From Bacteroidota bacterium (GTDB lineage: Bacteria > Bacteroidota > Bacteroidia > Flavobacteriales > Flavobacteriaceae), in the NCBI GenBank assembly GCA_023446155.1, contig JAEXIT010000005.1:62001-126000 (forward strand): 64,000 bases of DNA, read 5' to 3'. Both the position numbers and the translations under genes were made by a program. Positions 32,975 to 40,171 of the stretch are shown here, piece by piece. Below the pieces are notes generated by a model that was not told the origin of the DNA, searched no databases, and was given only the letters and a program-made list of their open reading frames with translations. Position 1 is the first letter of the stretch, and each line of letters begins with the position of its first letter.

Positions 32975-33965
32975 TATAGCGTTTCGCTAAATCAGAAAGA
33001 TACGACTCCATAGGAGTAAATGAATAGTCCAATTGTTGGGCTATTTTTTTTTGGCTAAATGTTTCCCTGGAATGTGCCGATTTGGCTGTTGCTTTGGTAA
33101 AACTTCTTTTTCGGAAGAAAACTGCCGAAAACAACCAATCCAATCGCCAGGCAATCGCAGTTGCAAATGGACCGGCATAAAAAGAAGGGCGCTTTTTGGA
33201 CATGCCATCGGCAATGGTAAACAGGATTTTTTCCAACGAAAGATTTTCGGCTACCAATGTAAAACGTTCTCTCGAAACCGGGCTGCTCATTAGCAGAATC
33301 ATGATTTTTACGACGTCTTCTACGGCAACAACACCGGTTAGTCCTTTGGAATAAAACGGAAATCCGGAGGCAATCTGTTTAAAAATCTGTCCACTGCCAT
33401 TGTTCCAAAAACCACTGCCAAAAATAATACCGGGATTGACAACCACAACATCCAGTCCCTCCTGTGAGGCCCGCCATACTTCCATCTCGGCGCCAAATTT
33501 AGTAATGGCATAATCGCCATGTAGTTTCTCTGGATTCCAATCGGTTTCTTCGGTAATAACGGATTGCCCTTCCGGAGCATCGCCTAAAGCGGCAATTGAG
33601 CTTACATAGCACAATTTCCGAACCTTAAAATGAAGTGCGCAATTAACGATATTGGCCGTTCCTTCGATATTTGTTTTTCGTAAGTTTTCTTCGTCCTTCG
33701 GATCGAACGAAATCAGCGCGGCACAATGATATACATAATCAACATCGTGAAAGGCTTTTTCCAACCGCGGAATATCCGTGATATCGGCTTGATGCCATTC
33801 AATGCGTTCGAATGCTTCCAATTGTTGGGATGTCTCGAAAAGTCTTCGGGTTTGCATGATATTGGCTTCAGTACGGTAAATAGCACGAACGCTTTCCTTT
33901 TTTCGAAGTAATTCGAGAAGAAGGTAAGCACCTACTAATCCGGTTCCGCCTGTAACAAGTATCAT
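32952..33965 (-). CDS. NAD-dependent epimerase/dehydratase (extended SDR)
   Basis: A ~337-residue oxidoreductase. The Rossmann GxxGxxG site is VTGGTGLVGAYLL, the active site has YxxxK (HGDYAITKFGAE), and WNPEKLHGDYAITK is typical of extended SDRs. The ATG at 33974 would add three residues; I prefer the second ATG at 33965. Substrate unknown; its 3' end overlaps DUF4296 by 23 bp, so the two transcripts collide. Confidence 0.88.
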   Translation of the reverse strand: MILVTGGTGLVGAYLLLELLRKKESVRAIYRTEANIMQTRRLFETSQQLEAFERIEWHQADITDIPRLEKAFHDVDYVYHCAALISFDPKDEENLRKTNIEGTANIVNCALHFKVRKLCYVSSIAALGDAPEGQSVITEETDWNPEKLHGDYAITKFGAEMEVWRASQEGLDVVVVNPGIIFGSGFWNNGSGQIFKQIASGFPFYSKGLTGVVAVEDVVKIMILLMSSPVSRERFTLVAENLSLEKILFTIADGMSKKRPSFYAGPFATAIAWRLDWLFSAVFFRKRSFTKATAKSAHSRETFSQKKIAQQLDYSFTPMESYLSDLAKRYITAHRQA

Positions 33966-34065
33966 ATATTGCAAATGTACTAATTATCGCCACGGATAAA
34001 AGTAAGAAATAGTTTAAAATTAAAAATTGTCAAAAAACAGGGGGTTTCGAATACTTTAATTCGAC

Positions 34066-34073
34066 TATCTTTG
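34066..34073 (+). promoter_or_regulatory. Promoter -7 element for tyrS
   Basis: TATCTTTG, 17 bp upstream of the tyrS ATG; an exact TAnnTTTG match. Confidence 0.6.
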
Positions 34074-34089
34074 TGCAAATTGAAAAAAA

Positions 34090-35382
34090 ATGAAGAATTT
34101 TATTGAAGAAGTGACTTGGAGAGGAATGCTCCACGACGTTATGCCAGGCACGGAAGAACATTTGTTGGAGCAGATGCGTGTAGCGTATGTGGGAATTGAC
34201 CCAACAGCGGATTCATTGCATATTGGACATTTGGTAGGCGTAATGATGCTGAAACATTTTCAGTTAAGCGGCCACAAGCCTTTGGCGTTGGTTGGCGGTG
34301 CAACTGGAATGATCGGAGATCCATCGGGTAAATCGAACGAACGAAACCTGTTGGATGAAGCTACATTACGACACAATCAGGATTCGATTAAGGCACAGTT
34401 GTCTCGTTTTCTGGATTTTACCTCCGATGCGCCTAATGCAGCAGAATTAGTGAATAACTATGACTGGATGAAGGAATTCTCGTTTTTGGACTTTATTCGT
34501 GATGTAGGAAAACACATTACTGTGAACTACATGATGGCTAAAGACTCCGTAAAAAAACGGCTTTCATCGGAATCGGCTGAAGGAATGTCTTTTACCGAAT
34601 TTACGTATCAGTTGGTTCAGGGGTATGACTTTTTACATTTGTACAAAGCGAAAAATTGTACGCTTCAAATGGGAGGAAGTGATCAATGGGGTAATATTAC
34701 CACCGGAACAGAATTGGTGCGCCGAATAGAGAGTGGAAAAGCGTATGCGCTTACATGTCCGTTAATTACAAAAGCCGACGGAACCAAATTTGGAAAATCC
34801 GAAGGAGGAAATATCTGGTTGGATGCCGAAAGAACATCGCCATATAAATTCTACCAATACTGGTTGAATACGTCCGATACGGATGCGGAAAAATATATCA
34901 AGATCTTTACCTTTTTATCAAAAGAGGAAATCGAAACCTTAATCGAACAACATAGGGGCGAGCCGCATTTACGTGCTTTACAAAAACGTCTGGCGGAAGA
35001 AATTACCATTATGGTACATTCGAAAGCCGATTTGGAAAATGCAATCAAAGCATCGAATATTTTGTTTGGAAACTCGACTTCGGAAGACTTAAAAGACTTG
35101 GATGCGAAAACGTTTTTGGATGTTTTTGAAGGCGTACCACAGGCGGAGATTGCGCAATCGGAAATCGAATCCGGAGTGGGTATCATCGAAGCGTTATCGG
35201 GTAAATCCGGTTTTTTAGCTTCCAATAGCGAAGCGCGTCGGGCTTTAAAAGAAAACTCGATTGCAGTGAACAAAGAAAAAGTAACAGAAGAGTATCAAAT
35301 TACGAATAAAGACCTGATCAACGGACAATTTGTATTGTTGCAACGCGGGAAAAAGAATTATTTTGTGATTCGTGCCGTATAA
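34090..35382 (+). CDS. tyrS: Tyrosyl-tRNA synthetase
   Basis: A 430-residue class I synthetase. HIGH motif in SLHIGHLVG near residue 44, KMSKS-type motif KFGKSEGG around residue 235, and an S4 RNA-binding domain at the C-terminus (SNSEARRALKENSIAVNKEKV). Length normal for bacterial TyrS. Monocistronic, with a convergent terminator behind it. Confidence 0.97.
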   Translation: MKNFIEEVTWRGMLHDVMPGTEEHLLEQMRVAYVGIDPTADSLHIGHLVGVMMLKHFQLSGHKPLALVGGATGMIGDPSGKSNERNLLDEATLRHNQDSIKAQLSRFLDFTSDAPNAAELVNNYDWMKEFSFLDFIRDVGKHITVNYMMAKDSVKKRLSSESAEGMSFTEFTYQLVQGYDFLHLYKAKNCTLQMGGSDQWGNITTGTELVRRIESGKAYALTCPLITKADGTKFGKSEGGNIWLDAERTSPYKFYQYWLNTSDTDAEKYIKIFTFLSKEEIETLIEQHRGEPHLRALQKRLAEEITIMVHSKADLENAIKASNILFGNSTSEDLKDLDAKTFLDVFEGVPQAEIAQSEIESGVGIIEALSGKSGFLASNSEARRALKENSIAVNKEKVTEEYQITNKDLINGQFVLLQRGKKNYFVIRAV

Positions 35383-35387
35383 AAAGA

Positions 35388-35413
35388 AAGGGAGTTTTAA
35401 ACTCCCTTTTTTA
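35388..35413. terminator. Bidirectional terminator between tyrS and the LuxE-like gene
   Basis: GGGAGTTT (35390-35397) and AAACTCCC (35399-35406), flanked by A and T runs. It lies between the two convergent stop codons. Confidence 0.85.
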
Positions 35414-35415
35414 TT

Positions 35416-36396
35416 TTATAAAACCATCAGGTTGCAACCCCGTATATCGGAATTGTCAAACCGTCCGAGTACTTCAAAAGAATGGTTTGAATATTTTTTA
35501 CCTAAATCCTGTGTCGCGATAAACGAACAGGAATTGATGTTGGCCAGATCAATTACATTAATACCGCCGGTTTTTCCGGTTTCGATATACGATAGGGCAT
35601 CTTCCGTATCGCGAATCAGAATATCCATCCAGGGTGGGCATTCGAAAATGCCGTCACCTAACGAATAGGCCTGCGAAAGTAATTCTGTCATTCCATATTC
35701 GGAGTGGATTTTGGAAACGCCAAAGCCGTTGGATAAGATGTTGTGCAATTCTTCGCGGATGATCTCTTTACGGCGCCCTTTCATCCCGCCGGTTTCCATG
35801 ATGATTGTATTTTTTAAATCGAACGATTGCATTTCGATCAGATCCAATAGTGCATAAGTGACACCAATCAGAATTACATTCTGACCTTCGTTGTCGAGTT
35901 TGGTCAATTTAGTGATCAGTTCGTCGTAATTGTTTAGATAAAAGCCGCTATCCGGCTGATTGGAGCGTTGTATCAGGTCTTCGACCATGTAAATAAGGGA
36001 AGAGCCTTCGCGTTCCAGATAAGAGGGTAAAAGGGCTAAAATGACATAGTCTTCGATGTTGCCGTAGAATTGCGAAAAACCCAATTGAAAACTTTCTTCA
36101 TAATACTGCAAATCGGTTACCAGATGCCTACTCGTACTTGTGCCGGTTGTTCCGCTACTGGTAAAGGTGGTTTGAACCGGATCGGTACTACTTACAACGT
36201 CATGACTTTTAAAAAACTGAATGGGTAAAAACGGAATGTCCTGTATTTGTTTAACATTGACCTTGTCCTTTTTTAAAAGGGTGCAAAAATCCCGGTAGAC
36301 ACTATTGTTGTCGAACTGATGACGAAAAACTTTAAGCGTGGTTTTTTCAAATTCCTTTTTAGAGGCAATCTGAAAGATATCGGCAGAAGTGATCAA
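35416..36396 (-). CDS. LuxE-like acyl-protein synthetase / adenylate-forming enzyme
   Basis: A ~326-residue protein of the LuxE/PaaK group (ANL-type adenylating enzymes). It shows the phosphate loop TFTSSGTTGTSTSRH around residue 100 and later SEYGMTELLSQAYS with LGRFDNSDIRGCN at the end. No luxCD partners are near. Start: no ATG fits after the promoter box TATTTTTG (minus strand, 36415-36422); a TTG at 36396 giving MITSADIFQIAS lies 19 bp after it, whereas the ATG at 36441 lies upstream of the box. Likely acyl activation; substrate unknown. Confidence 0.8.
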   Translation of the reverse strand: MITSADIFQIASKKEFEKTTLKVFRHQFDNNSVYRDFCTLLKKDKVNVKQIQDIPFLPIQFFKSHDVVSSTDPVQTTFTSSGTTGTSTSRHLVTDLQYYEESFQLGFSQFYGNIEDYVILALLPSYLEREGSSLIYMVEDLIQRSNQPDSGFYLNNYDELITKLTKLDNEGQNVILIGVTYALLDLIEMQSFDLKNTIIMETGGMKGRRKEIIREELHNILSNGFGVSKIHSEYGMTELLSQAYSLGDGIFECPPWMDILIRDTEDALSYIETGKTGGINVIDLANINSCSFIATQDLGKKYSNHSFEVLGRFDNSDIRGCNLMVL

Positions 36397-36424
36397 GAGT
36401 ATTAGCTTTTTAGGCAAAAATACA

Positions 36425-36456
36425 AAATAAAAAAGCACCAACGAAAGCTGGTGCTT
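36425..36456 (-). terminator. Terminator of the T9SS protein gene at 36480
   Basis: Stem AAGCACCA (36433-36440), 8-base loop, stem TGGTGCTT (36449-36456), with T run on the minus strand. It overlaps the promoter region of the LuxE-like gene. Confidence 0.8.
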
Positions 36457-36479
36457 GATAAGGTTAAGGATATGGGAGG

Positions 36480-37313
36480 TTATTGTTTAATAATCAGTTT
36501 TTGTGTGGCTGTTTTTCCTTCTTCGGTGATCTTTACAAGATAGATTCCGGTGGTCAGGTTGGAAAGGCGAATCGGGTTGTTGTTTTCGGATTTTGCACTT
36601 TGAACCTGTTTTCCAAGAATATCGTAAATCTCGATCGTTTTGTCGGCGCCAGAAACAGATGTGAGGTATAGGTTGTCGTTATTTCCGGCAGGATTTGGGT
36701 ATAATTTTAAACCGTCGATCTGATGATCGGCTAGTCCCATGGTGGTGTTGTTTACGATTGAGAAATCGTCATAATAAATAAAACCGCCTACGCTGGTTGC
36801 TGACTGTCGGTAGGTACGCGCCTGAAAGCGGAAATGTGTAGCGTTGGTCGGAGCGGTCAATGTGAATGTCACTTGTACCCATTGTGTGCTATTGCTGGAA
36901 TAGGTAGTTGGGTGTAATATATCTCTGTGGTCGGTTAATTCCGATTCGTTTCCGTTGGAAATGTTCACCCACGAATGCCATGCACGGCTACGGGCTTTGG
37001 TATCGTTGTCTAAGAACCAATAGGAAATGGTATAGTTGTTCCCGGGAGTAACCGGGATCAGGTCGTTCGGGCTTACCGTTTGGGTGTCGTCCTGAGATTG
37101 GTGTTTTACAGCTGATGCGCCGCTTTTAAAAATGCTGGTTTCGCGGGTGATAAAATTATTTGCCGAGAATGTTTCAGTATTTACGGATGAAAAGCCGTTT
37201 GGAGTAGTGTTGTTGGTCCAGGTTTCAAAATTCCCGTTTGGAATTAAGTTCGTTTGGGCGTTGGCGGTTACGCTCAATGCGATGCTGAATAAAGCCAGGT
37301 AAATTTGTCTCAT
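36480..37313 (-). CDS. T9SS type A sorting-domain protein, carbohydrate-binding-like module
   Basis: A 277-residue secreted protein: signal peptide to NAQ (residue 20), then a jelly-roll-like module (NLIPNGNFETWTN, later VTFTLTAPTNATHFRFQARTY and YYDDFSI), as in CBM4_9-type domains. The last ~75 residues form a T9SS sorting domain (KLYPNPAGNNDNLYL, EIYDILGKQV, GIYLVKITEEGKTATQKL). It is a paralogue of the next gene; both share the NLIPNG and YYDD frame. Ligand unknown. Confidence 0.9.
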   Translation of the reverse strand: MRQIYLALFSIALSVTANAQTNLIPNGNFETWTNNTTPNGFSSVNTETFSANNFITRETSIFKSGASAVKHQSQDDTQTVSPNDLIPVTPGNNYTISYWFLDNDTKARSRAWHSWVNISNGNESELTDHRDILHPTTYSSNSTQWVQVTFTLTAPTNATHFRFQARTYRQSATSVGGFIYYDDFSIVNNTTMGLADHQIDGLKLYPNPAGNNDNLYLTSVSGADKTIEIYDILGKQVQSAKSENNNPIRLSNLTTGIYLVKITEEGKTATQKLIIKQ

Positions 37314-37403
37314 GGTTTTTTGTTGGCAAGATAGTTACCTGATGTTTGCTTTTGATCATCTAAAAGTAAAGGATAGTTTAAGTTTTGAAAATGGAGTATA
37401 AAA

Positions 37404-37430
37404 AAAGCGCCAACATATTGTTGGCGCTTT
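37404..37430 (-). terminator. Terminator of the second T9SS gene
   Basis: AAAGCGCCAAC (37404-37414) and GTTGGCGCTTT (37420-37430), with a run of seven T on the minus strand. 23 bp past the stop at 37454. Confidence 0.88.
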
Positions 37431-37453
37431 ATTATGTATTGAGAAGAGAAAAA

Positions 37454-38245
37454 TTATTTGATAACTAATTTTCTAGTAGCTGTTTTTCCTTCTTCCGTGA
37501 TTTTAACGATGTAAACACCAGCGTTTAAGTTAGAAACGTTGATAGCGGCTTCGTTTTCAACTTGCGTGTTGATCACTTGTTTTCCTAATACATCATAAAC
37601 AGCAACTGATTTTACAGCAGAAGCGTCAGAAGAGATGTAGAAGTTGTTTCCAGATACCGGGTTAGGGTATACTTTTAAACCAGAGATTGCATTTTCTTGT
37701 AATCCTAGTGTGGTATCTACTAATGTTACATCATCATAATAGATAGCTCCTGAACTTCCAGTGTCTTGATATACACGGAAATCAAAACGTAAGATAGTTG
37801 CACCAGTTGGAGCAGTAGCCGTTACAGAAACTTGCTGCCATCCTGTAGTGTTTCCATAATAGTCAGGTTGTAATGAAGTGTCAGTGATACCAGCTGAGCT
37901 AGTTCTCCAAGCTCCCCAGTGTCTTCCTTTAGCATTGTCTGTTTCGTCTTTGTACCAGTATGTCAATGTGTATTGGTGACCAGCAACTACAGCAAAGTCA
38001 GCAACACCAGCTCTTACGTTACCTGTACCTGCAGGTGCTGTAAATTTAGCTGAACTTGTACCACCGTGGATGTTACCAGCAGCAGTTTCACGCGTAACAG
38101 ATCCTCCGTTTGCAGGAATAGTTACTGTCCATGAATCTGGAGCACCAGCAGTCCAGTTTTCAAATCCACCATTAGGTATTAAGTTTTGAGCATTGACAGC
38201 ATACGATAATGCAACAGTTGCTAATAAAGTGTAAAGTTTTTTCAT
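37454..38245 (-). CDS. T9SS type A sorting-domain protein, paralogue with jelly-roll module
   Basis: A 263-residue secreted protein. Signal peptide to NAQ, then NLIPNGGFENWT and a beta-sandwich ending with IYYDDVTLVD; the final ~70 residues are a T9SS domain (KVYPNPVSGNNFYI, VYDVLGKQVI, NAGVYIVKITEEGKTATRKL). Codons are unusually uniform (many GTA, GCA, ACA, CCA), as in strongly expressed genes. Promoter TAACTTTG lies 31 bp upstream. Closely related to the neighbour at 36480. Confidence 0.92.
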   Translation of the reverse strand: MKKLYTLLATVALSYAVNAQNLIPNGGFENWTAGAPDSWTVTIPANGGSVTRETAAGNIHGGTSSAKFTAPAGTGNVRAGVADFAVVAGHQYTLTYWYKDETDNAKGRHWGAWRTSSAGITDTSLQPDYYGNTTGWQQVSVTATAPTGATILRFDFRVYQDTGSSGAIYYDDVTLVDTTLGLQENAISGLKVYPNPVSGNNFYISSDASAVKSVAVYDVLGKQVINTQVENEAAINVSNLNAGVYIVKITEEGKTATRKLVIK

Positions 38246-38275
38246 GTTTTGAATTGTTTTTTAAAAAGTGGACAA

Positions 38276-38283
38276 CAAAGTTA
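38276..38283 (-). promoter_or_regulatory. Promoter -7 element of the T9SS gene at 37454
   Basis: The minus strand reads TAACTTTG, matching TAnnTTTG, 31 bp upstream of the ATG. Confidence 0.6.
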
Positions 38284-38356
38284 AGAAGTATTTCGTGATA
38301 AATGAAAACTTTTAATGTAAAATTATGGTTAAATGTAAGAAATAACCCTTTGTTAA

Positions 38357-38683
38357 CTATTTGATAATAAGCTTTCTTGTTGCGGAAGCTTCGCCTTCTT
38401 TGATTTTGATGATGTAAACGCCGGCATTTAGATTGGCTATATTTAATTCTTTTGAATTTAAAGTGGCCTGTAAAATGCGCTTCCCTAACACATCAAAAAT
38501 CTCAACTTCCTTATCTTGTGCCGATTTGGAAGTAATGTATATTTTGTCCCCGTTGGTTGGATTTGGATAAATGTTTAGACCTTCGATGGTAGTACCCGAA
38601 GAACCTTTTCCTTCCTGCGCAAATAAATTGGCGGAAAACAGAAAAAAGGCAACTAAGATAATATAAAAGTAATTTTTCTTCAT
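38357..38683 (-). CDS. Minimal T9SS protein: signal peptide plus sorting domain only
   Basis: A 108-residue protein (start MKKNYFYI; the longer frame to 38722 adds a hydrophobic non-signal stretch). Residues 1-23 are a signal peptide ending FAQ, residues 24-32 a Gly/Ser linker (EGKGSSGTT), and the rest is a T9SS type A sorting domain: LNIYPNPTNGDKI, EIFDVLGKRI, NAGVYIIKIKEG, ending KLIIK. There is no cargo domain. It may be a relic of a truncated cargo gene, or a free sorting domain with its own function. The CTD is close to those of the two preceding paralogues. Confidence 0.85.
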   Translation of the reverse strand: MKKNYFYIILVAFFLFSANLFAQEGKGSSGTTIEGLNIYPNPTNGDKIYITSKSAQDKEVEIFDVLGKRILQATLNSKELNIANLNAGVYIIKIKEGEASATRKLIIK

Positions 38684-38793
38684 AGGTCTGAATATGGCAT
38701 AAAGATATAAAAAAAAGTTCAAAATTTATGCCAAAAAAATATCCCCCTTGCGAAAGAGAGATATTTTTTTTGAAAAAGATTATTTTTTAGGGA

Positions 38794-39972
38794 TTAGAAT
38801 CCAACTGTCCATCCGGTAGCCCAGCTTGGAGCAGCAGTTCCGTTACCAGCTCCTGTTGCAGCAGTAGATTCGGTGAATACTGCATTTACGTCAGCATTAG
38901 ATCCGTCAGTTTTCTTACCTTTTGCGTTTGATCCGATTCCTTCGAATTTCGTGTTGGTTCCTTTTAAAGTAGTACCTACGAAAGAGATTGTTTGATCATG
39001 TTCTACATCATATCCGGTTTTGAAATCTTTCAATACCACATTGTTGAACATGCCTTTAGTTCCTCGTCTTAATTTTAAAGCTTGGTTTTCTGGATAAGCT
39101 GTTGCATCAGCAGTACTTCCAGGTCCGATTAAAGTTAAGTTAGTGATTGTAGGGTTAGAAACCGGGTTAGCGTCAAAGTTGAACTCATAGTTGTCAGCTT
39201 CGATACCTCTGTTTCCTTTTCCGAAAGCAAGTTTACCATACCAGTTTGTATTAGTACCATTCCATCCTTCAGTCCAGTCAAATTGATCATCCTCGTTTCC
39301 GATAGAGATTAAGTTTGAAGTGTTTACTGTTCCACCGAAGAATTCGAATCCGTCATCAGAACCGTGGTATACTTCAACGTTTTCAACTACAGTACCGTTA
39401 CCTACTCCGAAGAAAGAAATACCGTTGAATTCTTTTTCAGTGTTGAAAGCAGCACCAGAATATTCTACTCTTAAATATTGGATTACACCTGAGTTATCGT
39501 TTGCAACGGTTCCACCGTATGTTAAGTCAGCAACTTCAGATTGCGCAGTAACAGTTCCTCTGTTGATTGGCGCTTTTCCACAAATTACTAAACCTCCCCA
39601 GTCACCAGCATTTTTAGTTGCCAAACCACTAGTCATAACTACCGGATTTGTAGCAGTACCTAAAATGTTGATTTTACCACCTTGTGCTACTGCAATATAA
39701 GCAGATGTTCCTCCAGTACCTTCGATTCTTGTTCCAGCAGGGATTGTTAAAGTAGCACCGCTGTTTACCTGAATTTTCCCAGTAAGTTTATAGGTTGCTC
39801 CGGCAACTAAAGTTACTACACCATCGTTGATAACTCCTTTGAAATCGTTAGCGTTTGCTACGAAAGAAGAAGAAGGTCCACTTGGTGTGCTATCGTCAGA
39901 TGAAGAACAACTTGCTAAAGTTCCTGCAGTTACTGCGAAAATCACAAATAATTTTACGATTGATTTTTTCAT
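38794..39972 (-). CDS. Beta-helix-like surface lipoprotein
   Basis: A 392-residue lipoprotein: signal peptide and lipobox VTAGTLASCSSSDD (C22), a Ser/Thr/Pro linker, then repeated beta-strand rungs (INSGVV-type, KLTGKIQVNSGATLTIPAGTR, ILGTATNPVVMTS, FEFFGGTVN, GNEDDQFDWTEGWNG). The pattern resembles a right-handed parallel beta-helix. Codons look optimised for strong expression, like the T9SS neighbour. It sits directly downstream of a TonB receptor on the same strand, which suggests a surface-exposed partner of the receptor. Substrate unknown. Confidence 0.8.
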   Translation of the reverse strand: MKKSIVKLFVIFAVTAGTLASCSSSDDSTPSGPSSSFVANANDFKGVINDGVVTLVAGATYKLTGKIQVNSGATLTIPAGTRIEGTGGTSAYIAVAQGGKINILGTATNPVVMTSGLATKNAGDWGGLVICGKAPINRGTVTAQSEVADLTYGGTVANDNSGVIQYLRVEYSGAAFNTEKEFNGISFFGVGNGTVVENVEVYHGSDDGFEFFGGTVNTSNLISIGNEDDQFDWTEGWNGTNTNWYGKLAFGKGNRGIEADNYEFNFDANPVSNPTITNLTLIGPGSTADATAYPENQALKLRRGTKGMFNNVVLKDFKTGYDVEHDQTISFVGTTLKGTNTKFEGIGSNAKGKKTDGSNADVNAVFTESTAATGAGNGTAAPSWATGWTVGF

Positions 39973-40125
39973 TTTTTTTCTAAATAATTTTTTAGTTATG
40001 TTTGATGCAAAAGTGCTTCGTTTTTTCGGAAAGGAGGTTAAGCCATTGTCACGGTTGGATTAACATATAAAGAAGTAATTATTAAGCAAATGTTTCGTTT
40101 GTTAAGTCAACTTTACTTAAAAAGA

Positions 40126-40149
40126 GAAGGAGCGACGAGTCGCTCCTTC
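40126..40149 (-). terminator. Terminator downstream of the TonB receptor
   Basis: A perfect 11 bp inverted repeat GAAGGAGCGAC (40126-40136), 2-base loop, GTCGCTCCTTC (40139-40149), followed on the minus strand by TCTTTTTAAG. 23 bp past the stop. It may attenuate read-through into the lipoprotein gene. Confidence 0.8.
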
Positions 40150-40171
40150 AGGTATAAATTTTGAAATCAGA

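Noticed and set aside
35416..36396. Bioluminescence operon
   Set aside because: A LuxE-like gene alone is common near tyrS in such genomes; there are no luxC, luxD, luxA or luxB genes.
36396..36441. ATG start of the LuxE-like gene
   Set aside because: The ATG at 36441 is upstream of the promoter -7 box on that strand and adds a hydrophobic stretch without family character; the TTG start at 36396 is preferred.
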